From positions 1 to 10,496 of the forward strand of contig SKIM01000330.1 in the NCBI GenBank assembly GCA_007116445.1: DNA of 10,496 nt. Reading direction: 5' to 3'. The notes below the pieces were generated by a model. That model had not been told where the DNA came from. It saw only the letters and a list, made by a program, of their open reading frames with translations, and did no database searches. The position numbers and the translations under genes were made by a program. This document shows positions 5,699 through 10,496 of this stretch, piece by piece. Position 1 is the first letter of the stretch. Every line of letters begins with the position of its first letter. This DNA comes from Natronohydrobacter sp. Its GTDB lineage: Bacteria > Pseudomonadota > Alphaproteobacteria > Rhodobacterales > Rhodobacteraceae.

Positions 5699-7309
5699 AT
5701 GTTGTTACCGGGTAGGGAAAAGCCTTTGGATGTGGTGCGGTTTTGGGTGCTTGCGGGCGCGGCTGCATTGGTCTTGTGCTCTGCCATCCCAGTTCATGGA
5801 CAGCAATTCCCGGCTTTCCGACAGGCGCTTGCTGAGACTGTTTCGGAGAACGAAGCGGTTGCGGCGTTTTACCGTGCGCAGGATTTTGCACCGCTGTGGA
5901 CGGGAGGTGAACATGCGGCGCGACGCGAGGCGCTGCTGACTGCGCTGTCGCGGGCCGGGCAGCACGGCTTGCCTGTGGCGCGCTACGATGTGCCTGGCCT
6001 GATCGCGGCTTTCGAAGCAGTGCAAAGCGAACGCGACAGGGCGCTTCTCGAGGCGCGTGTGACCAAGGTTTTCCTTCAATACGCGCGGGATATTTCCAGC
6101 GGGCTGCTCAATCCGCGCACTGTCGACCGCGCCATCGTGCGCGCCTTGCCGCGCCCGGATCCGGCCGCGCTGCTGCAGGCAGTGACCGAGGCCCCGATGA
6201 CGACTGTACTGCGCAACCTGATCCCTGCCGCGCCCGAATATGCCCGCCTTTTGCGCGCGCGCCATGATCTGACCCGTATGATCGCGCAGGGCGGCTGGGG
6301 TCCGACAGTGCCGGAAGCGCGTTTCACCCCCGGCACCTCCGGGGCCGAGGTCGTGGCGCTGCGCAATCGTCTGGTCGCGATGGGATATCTTGAGCGCTCG
6401 GCAGCGGCGAGTTACGATGCGGCACTGCAGATGGCGGTGATGGATTTCCAGACCAGGCATGGGCTGGAGGCGGATGGCGTGGCTGGTGCGGCGACCATCC
6501 GGGCGATCAATGTGGCCCCTGAGGAGCGTCTGAAATCGGTGATCGTGGCGCTGGAGCGCGAACGCTGGCTGAATATCCCGCGCGGCGAGCGACATATCTG
6601 GGTCAATCTGACCGATTTCACCTCGCAGATCGTCGATCAGGATCAGGTGACATTCGAGACAGTCTCGGTGATCGGTGCCCAGACCGATGGACGTCAGACG
6701 CCGGAATTTTCAGATCGCATGACCTATCTGGAAATCAATCCCGACTGGACGCTGCCGCGTTCGATCATTGCGCGGTCGTATTGGGGCGCGCTGTCGGCAG
6801 GCGGTGCACGGCATTTGCAGATCGTTGATGCGCGCGGCCGCGTGGTGCCGCGTGACCAGATCAATTTCGCGCGCTACACGCCTGCGAATTTCCCCTTCAA
6901 TGTTCGCCAGCCCCCAGGTCCGAACAATGCGCTGGGTGAGGTGAAATTCATGTTCCCGAACCCCTATGCGATTTATCTGCATGACACCCCCGAACGCCAT
7001 TTGTTCCGAACCACCGTAAGGGCGCATTCTTCCGGTTGCATTCGCCTCAATGACCCGCGTGAATTCGCCTATGAGCTTCTGTCGCGCCAGACAGATGATC
7101 CGCGCGGGCTCTATCATTCCACGCTCAACACGCGCCAGCAGACGCGGATTTTCCTTGAGGAGCCGGTGCCGGTGCATCTGGTCTATCGCACGGCCTTCAC
7201 GGATGTCCGGGGGGCATTGAATTTCCGTGCCGATGTCTACGGGCGCGATGCACGGATATATGAGGCGCTGCGCGCGCTTGGGGCGGCTGGATCGGATATG
7301 CAGATCTGA
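5699..7309 (+). CDS. ldtD: Exported L,D-transpeptidase, YcbB/LdtD-like, with peptidoglycan-binding domain
   Basis: Periplasmic enzyme of 536 residues that should form 3-3 cross-links between peptidoglycan stems. Domain order: N-terminal membrane anchor or signal sequence (hydrophobic at about 13-31, VHGQQ following), YcbB-type scaffold domain (about 45-190), peptidoglycan-binding domain 1 (about 212-272, with MDFQTRHGLEADGVAG), then the YkuD catalytic domain (about 296-455). The active site is seen as His428 in YLHDTP and SSGCIRLNDP with catalytic Cys447. The C-terminal extension to 536 matches the larger LdtD class rather than small YkuD proteins. The ATG has AGAGGA 8 bases upstream. It stands divergent from a MepK-like endopeptidase; ycbB and ycbK are also neighbours in E. 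coli. The L,D-transpeptidase assignment is firm; orthology to LdtD in particular is inferred. Confidence 0.87.
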   Translation: MLLPGREKPLDVVRFWVLAGAAALVLCSAIPVHGQQFPAFRQALAETVSENEAVAAFYRAQDFAPLWTGGEHAARREALLTALSRAGQHGLPVARYDVPGLIAAFEAVQSERDRALLEARVTKVFLQYARDISSGLLNPRTVDRAIVRALPRPDPAALLQAVTEAPMTTVLRNLIPAAPEYARLLRARHDLTRMIAQGGWGPTVPEARFTPGTSGAEVVALRNRLVAMGYLERSAAASYDAALQMAVMDFQTRHGLEADGVAGAATIRAINVAPEERLKSVIVALERERWLNIPRGERHIWVNLTDFTSQIVDQDQVTFETVSVIGAQTDGRQTPEFSDRMTYLEINPDWTLPRSIIARSYWGALSAGGARHLQIVDARGRVVPRDQINFARYTPANFPFNVRQPPGPNNALGEVKFMFPNPYAIYLHDTPERHLFRTTVRAHSSGCIRLNDPREFAYELLSRQTDDPRGLYHSTLNTRQQTRIFLEEPVPVHLVYRTAFTDVRGALNFRADVYGRDARIYEALRALGAAGSDMQI

Positions 7310-7441
7310 GTCGCCTCCGTTGCGGTTGACTGGGTGCTTGAGACTTGATTTTGAGTTGTTCTGCGTCATGAAACTGTTACATTTGGATGCAATCCCTAGG
7401 GCAGGGCTGCCGAGGTCTGGCCAGAGAGGCGTGAAAGCAGG

Positions 7442-7711
7442 ATGGAACGAAAGCTGATCGAAGAGCGCGTGATTGAGATCATCGCGGAACAGGCCATGAT
7501 CGAGCCTGTTGACATCTCGCCGACCTGTCGGCTTGCTGATCTGGGCGTGGACAGTCTGGGGCTGGTTGAGTGCATTTTCAGCATTGAAGAAGCATTCAAC
7601 ATTGCCGTGCCTTTCAATGCGAACACCCCTGAACAGCCCGGTTTTGATCTGTCCTCTGTGGGCGCGATCATTTCTGAAGTCGAGAAATTGGTGGCGCGAC
7701 AGGCCGCATGA
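7442..7711 (+). CDS. Specialised acyl carrier protein, NodF-like
   Basis: Small acidic carrier protein of 89 residues. LGVDSLGLVE holds the DSL motif with Ser38 as the site for the 4'-phosphopantetheine arm that carries growing acyl chains. The segment after helix II (AFNIAVPFNANT and following) is longer than in housekeeping AcpP and resembles rhizobial NodF, the carrier that works with NodE; this is remembered similarity. The ATG at 7442-7444 lacks a strong ribosome-binding site at normal spacing: AGAGG stands about 12 bases upstream and another AGG abuts the start. The stop overlaps the start of the downstream ketosynthase by 4 bp (ATGA), a sign of coupled translation. No phosphopantetheinyl transferase or acyltransferase is nearby. 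The ACP call is firm and the NodF-like subtype is probable. Confidence 0.85.
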   Translation: MERKLIEERVIEIIAEQAMIEPVDISPTCRLADLGVDSLGLVECIFSIEEAFNIAVPFNANTPEQPGFDLSSVGAIISEVEKLVARQAA

Positions 7712-8919
7712 AGCGGGTTGTCCTGACGGGGGCGGGCACCCTCAACCCGCTTGGCCATGATGTCCGGCACACCTTTGCAGCGCTGCGGCAGGGTCATTGC
7801 GCCATTGGGCCGCTGACCTGCAGAGATGTCGAGCGGTTGACTGTTCAGATTGGTGCCGAAATCAAGGGGTTTGATCCGCAGGCACAGTTCAGCCGTGCGC
7901 AGTTGACTGGGCTGGACCGGTTTTCCCAGATCGCGCTGATTGCCGCGCGTGAGGCCGTGGCGCAGGCCGGGCTGGTGCTGTCGGATGAGGCGCGTCTGCG
8001 CGCAGGGGTTATTCTGGGCACAGCCGGCGGCGGCAATATGACCGTCGATGACAATTACCGCAGTGTCTATGAGGAGGGAAAGAACCGTGTCCATCCGCTG
8101 GTCGTGCCGCGCCTGATGCATAATGCCGCAACGGCCCATCTGTCGATGGAATTCGGGCTGATGGGACCGGGGTTGACGGTTTCGACAGCCTGCGCGTCCG
8201 CCAATCACGCGATGGGGCAGGCCTTGCAGGTGCTGCGTGCAGGGCAGGCGGATGTGATGGTGACAGGCGGTTCCGAGGCGATGCTCTGTTTCGGCGGGAT
8301 CAAGGCCTGGGAAGGCTTGCGCGTGATGTCGCGCGACACCTGCCGCCCGTTTTCACGCGACCGCTCGGGGATGGTGCAGGGCGAGGGCGGCGCGGTTTTC
8401 GTGTTCGAAACGCTGGACCACGCGACGGCGCGCGGCGCCGAGATCCTGGCAGAAGTGGCAGGTTTCGGGATGAGTTCGGATGCGGGCGATATCGTCATGC
8501 CTGATCGCGACGGGCCCGTCCGGGCCATGCAGGCCGCACTCGCGGATGCGGGGCTTGCCCCTGGGGCGGTGGATTATGTCAATGCCCATGGCACCGGGAC
8601 TGCTGCAAATGACCGGATCGAGGCGCAGGCCTTGCGCGTGGTGATGGGCGATCATCTGGATCGGCTGCCTGTGTCGTCAACCAAGTCCATGCATGGCCAT
8701 CTGATCGGCGGGACCAGTGCTGTCGAATTGCTGGCCGGGCTGATGGCGATCCGCGACGGCGTGATTGCGCCCACGATGAATTTTTCCGAGCCAGACCCGG
8801 AGATCATGCTCGATGTCGTCCCGAATGAGGCCCGCGCGGGCAAGGTCGATGTGGTGATGTCGAACGCCTTCGCGTTTGGCGGGTTGAACGCGGTGCTGAT
8901 CCTGAAACGCTTTGCCTGA
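7708..8919 (+). CDS. Beta-ketoacyl-ACP synthase, FabF family, NodE-like
   Basis: Condensing enzyme of 403 residues that would extend an acyl chain with malonyl-ACP. The Cys-His-His triad and the conserved lysine are all present: Cys162 in VSTACASAN, His294 in NAHGTGT, Lys326 in SSTKSMHG, and His331 in GHLIGG. It is therefore a competent ketosynthase, not a chain-length factor. FGGIKAWEGLR (195-205), DTCRPFS (210-216) and DHATARGAEILAEVAG (237-252) resemble rhizobial NodE more than FabF, whose equivalent region has GGFGAARALS. It starts inside the ACP stop codon (ATGA), so the two are made together and very likely work together. The substrate and acceptor are unknown: there is no nodulation, lipid-A or polyketide tailoring gene in the window. 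Ketosynthase family is sure; NodE-like subtype is from remembered sequence. Confidence 0.88.
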   Translation: MKRVVLTGAGTLNPLGHDVRHTFAALRQGHCAIGPLTCRDVERLTVQIGAEIKGFDPQAQFSRAQLTGLDRFSQIALIAAREAVAQAGLVLSDEARLRAGVILGTAGGGNMTVDDNYRSVYEEGKNRVHPLVVPRLMHNAATAHLSMEFGLMGPGLTVSTACASANHAMGQALQVLRAGQADVMVTGGSEAMLCFGGIKAWEGLRVMSRDTCRPFSRDRSGMVQGEGGAVFVFETLDHATARGAEILAEVAGFGMSSDAGDIVMPDRDGPVRAMQAALADAGLAPGAVDYVNAHGTGTAANDRIEAQALRVVMGDHLDRLPVSSTKSMHGHLIGGTSAVELLAGLMAIRDGVIAPTMNFSEPDPEIMLDVVPNEARAGKVDVVMSNAFAFGGLNAVLILKRFA

Positions 8920-8930
8920 AACCTTGCGGG

Positions 8931-8947
8931 CTGCGTCAGTCACGCAG
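8931..8947. terminator. Short hairpin between convergent ketosynthase and SDR genes
   Basis: CTGCGT (8931-8936) and ACGCAG (8942-8947) pair perfectly around a 5-base loop, 11 bp after the ketosynthase stop. No T-run follows on +. It could help end transcription between the two convergent genes, but the stem is short and may be chance. Confidence 0.2.
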
Positions 8948-9011
8948 TTGGCTGATCGATCCGGGGTGCGCGTGCGCTGGCCCAAATTCATGCGGGCAGC
9001 AAGGTCGGTGT

Positions 9012-9821
9012 TCAGTGAACCGGCACTGAAACCGGATCGAGGAGCGTGCGTCCGCCGTCGATGGTCACGATCTGGCCCGTCATGAAGGCGGCCGCGTTGG
9101 AGGCGAGGAATTGCACGGCTTCGGCGGCCTCGGAGGACGCTCCGATGCGCCCCATCGGGGTTTGACGCAGGATCTTGTCGCGGTAATCGTCGTTATTCTG
9201 CATCTGGTCCTTGAGATTGGCGCTCATCACCGAGCCAAGCGCCACACCATTGACGCGGATGCCATGCTGCGCATAGGCCACGGCCAGTGACCGGGTCATC
9301 TGATCGAGTGCGGCCGAGGCAATCGAATAGGCCATCAGCTCCGGCTGCGTGCGGCGCGCGGCGATCGAGGACAGGTTGATGATCGAGCCAATGGCCTTCA
9401 TCCGCTCGCTGGAGCCTTCAGCTTGCGATATCATGCGTTTGGCGATCACCTGCGACAGTTTCAGACTGGCCAGCAGGTTTTGTTGCAGCGCTGTTTCCAC
9501 CGCATCGCATTGATCATCCAACGGGTCGGAAACAATGCAGGAGCGCGTCGCGTTGACCAGAATATCGACGCGATCGAATGCGTCCACAGTCGCCGAGAGC
9601 AGATTGGCGATGGTCAGCCGCTCGCGCAAGTCACCGGCGAAGAAAATCGCATGCTCACTGGCCCCCGACAAAGTAGCAATCTCGCTCTTGAGCTTGCTCT
9701 CATCGCGGTCGGCCAGCACGACATTCGCGCCCTGCGCGACGAAATGGCGGGCGATCGCAAGCCCGACCCCATTGGCCGCTCCGGTAACAATCGCGGTTTT
9801 CCCAGAGATGGAATAGCTCAT
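9012..9821 (-). CDS. Short-chain dehydrogenase/reductase-like protein lacking the catalytic lysine
   Basis: Classical-SDR-sized protein of 269 residues with a Rossmann fold. The TGAANGVG glycine motif (13-20) binds the nucleotide, VLADRD (35-40) lies at the end of beta-2, and the C-terminal TGQIVTIDGG segment (248-257) is typical. Asn115, Ser152 and Tyr165 of the catalytic tetrad are in their expected places with normal spacing. However, the YxxxK motif reads YSIAS, so the lysine is replaced by Ser169 (codon TCG). NNAG is also altered, to VNATRS. Activity as a normal oxidoreductase is therefore doubtful. The ATG at 9819-9821 is preceded by AAGGAA at 9 bases and puts the glycine motif near the N-terminus; an upstream extension to 9944 would overlap the methyltransferase gene. 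It starts 13 bp after the methyltransferase stop, suggesting one operon. Substrate unknown. Confidence 0.8.
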   Translation of the reverse strand: MSYSISGKTAIVTGAANGVGLAIARHFVAQGANVVLADRDESKLKSEIATLSGASEHAIFFAGDLRERLTIANLLSATVDAFDRVDILVNATRSCIVSDPLDDQCDAVETALQQNLLASLKLSQVIAKRMISQAEGSSERMKAIGSIINLSSIAARRTQPELMAYSIASAALDQMTRSLAVAYAQHGIRVNGVALGSVMSANLKDQMQNNDDYRDKILRQTPMGRIGASSEAAEAVQFLASNAAAFMTGQIVTIDGGRTLLDPVSVPVH

Positions 9822-9834
9822 GACGGTGGGTTCC

Positions 9835-10496
9835 TTATCGCCTGAGGTTGGTGCTGCGCGGGCCACTGGCCTGCCAGACACGAAAGGCGCTGGTTTCAGC
9901 CAGGATCTCATGGCGCTGGAAAGACTGCGCCAGCGCGCCCTCATAGGGCAGATGGCGGTTGGCGACCATCCAGAGTGTTCCGCGCGTGCCCAGCATCCGC
10001 GCCGCTGTCGCGATGAAGGCTAGCCCCAAAGCAGGCTGCGCGCTGCGCCCGGTGTGGAATGGCGGGTTCATCACGACTCCGCCCAGTGAATCGGGCAGCG
10101 CGAAGCTGCAGGCATCGGCCCAGTGAAACTGCGCGCGCGGATCTTTGATATTCCGCCGCGCCAAGTCCAGCGCCTGGGCTTCTGCTTCGACAAGATGCAG
10201 CGTCTCGATTCCGTCGCGGGCAAGGACAGCCGCAGAGAGATACCCCCAACCCGCGCCCAGATCGGCCATGCGCGCTGGCAGTTTTGGCGGCAGCGACGCT
10301 GCCAGGAGCGCTGAGCCGGGATCGATGCCATCGGCGGAAAACACGCCGGGCAGAGTTTCGAATGTGCCAAGCGCAGGGTCGTGCAGGTTGCGGGGCGCAG
10401 CTGCCCAGTCGCTGAAATCCACCCCGGCTGGCGCAAACCAGAACAGCTTGCCATGGGCTTTGGAAATCGCCTCGGAGACAGGCACGCGCGCGCGCA
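9835..10496 (-). CDS. rsmC: RsmC-like 16S rRNA (guanine-N2) methyltransferase, N-terminus cut by window edge
   Basis: Class I SAM-dependent methyltransferase; 220 C-terminal residues are visible and the frame is open to the right edge. Counting from the GTG at 10483-10485, ADLGAGWGYLS (74-84) is the SAM-binding motif and MNPPFHTGR (139-147) is the NPPF motif of N-methyltransferases acting on guanine or other amino groups. VSEAISKAHGKLFWF (3-17) is the linker region seen before this domain in alphaproteobacterial RsmC-type proteins. Full-length RsmC proteins are about 330 residues, so the N-terminal pseudo-domain lies outside the window and the GTG is probably internal. The likely role is m2G modification of 16S rRNA (G1207 in E. 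coli); RlmG is the nearest alternative. It is followed at 13 bp by the SDR-like gene. Confidence 0.75.
   Translation of the reverse strand, partial: RARVPVSEAISKAHGKLFWFAPAGVDFSDWAAAPRNLHDPALGTFETLPGVFSADGIDPGSALLAASLPPKLPARMADLGAGWGYLSAAVLARDGIETLHLVEAEAQALDLARRNIKDPRAQFHWADACSFALPDSLGGVVMNPPFHTGRSAQPALGLAFIATAARMLGTRGTLWMVANRHLPYEGALAQSFQRHEILAETSAFRVWQASGPRSTNLRR

Noticed and set aside
5311..5787. N-terminal extension of the MepK-like protein by 159 residues
   Set aside because: The extension has no similarity to the family, would bury the Tat signal inside the protein, and overlaps the first codons of the opposite transpeptidase gene.
5705..6595. Open frame of 296 codons on - across the transpeptidase gene
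   Set aside because: It is antisense to the LdtD-like coding region, is Arg/His/Gln-rich and has no recognisable domain.
7326..7354. Possible promoter TTGACT-17-TTTTGA before the ACP gene
   Set aside because: The -10 matches consensus at only two positions, so it cannot be told from background, although some promoter in 7310-7441 is likely.
7396..8208. Open frame of 270 codons on - across the ACP and ketosynthase genes
   Set aside because: It is antisense to two proteins with intact catalytic motifs and shows no motif of its own.
9822..9944. N-terminal extension of the SDR-like protein by 41 residues
   Set aside because: It overlaps the end of the methyltransferase gene, and the start at 9821 has a good ribosome-binding site and the usual distance to the glycine motif.

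Overview
The window looks like chromosomal DNA of an alphaproteobacterium of the Rhodobacteraceae type. The reasons are the moderately high GC content, a long-form acyl-CoA dehydrogenase resembling methylsuccinyl-CoA dehydrogenase of the ethylmalonyl-CoA pathway, and the style of the polysaccharide-export and methyltransferase genes. This assignment rests on recognising protein families by eye, not on a database search.

Layout, left to right. (1) Positions 1-122 hold the 3' end of an unrecognised, very GC-rich gene on +. An imperfect inverted repeat (181-235) separates it from the next gene, which converges on it. (2) 238-1899 (-) encodes the probable methylsuccinyl-CoA dehydrogenase (mcd). 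(3) 2043-4497 (-) is a two-gene capsule-export operon. A KpsT-type ATPase comes first and overlaps by 17 bp a KpsE-type inner-membrane protein with an unusually long cytoplasmic N-terminus. No permease (KpsM) or outer-membrane channel is present in the window. (4) 4741-7309 is a divergent cell-wall pair. On - is a Tat-exported M15-type peptidase like E. coli MepK (YcbK). On + is an exported L,D-transpeptidase like LdtD (YcbB). They are separated by 388 bp without a convincing gene. (5) 7442-8919 (+) is an acyl carrier protein overlapping by 4 bp a ketosynthase; both resemble the rhizobial NodF/NodE pair more than housekeeping AcpP/FabF. (6) 9012-10496 (-) is an RsmC-type rRNA methyltransferase cut by the window edge, followed after 13 bp by a short-chain dehydrogenase-like protein that lacks the catalytic lysine.

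Working together: the MepK-like and LdtD-like enzymes plausibly cut and make the same 3-3 (L,D) peptidoglycan cross-links. KpsT and KpsE should be the motor and periplasm-spanning parts of a capsule exporter whose remaining parts lie elsewhere. The ACP-ketosynthase pair most likely builds a specialised acyl chain for an unidentified acceptor. The points most worth a second look are the NodFE-like pair outside any visible nodulation context, the lysine-less SDR, the extended KpsE N-terminus, and the compositional break at the left edge. I found no tRNA, rRNA, CRISPR array or complete insertion sequence.
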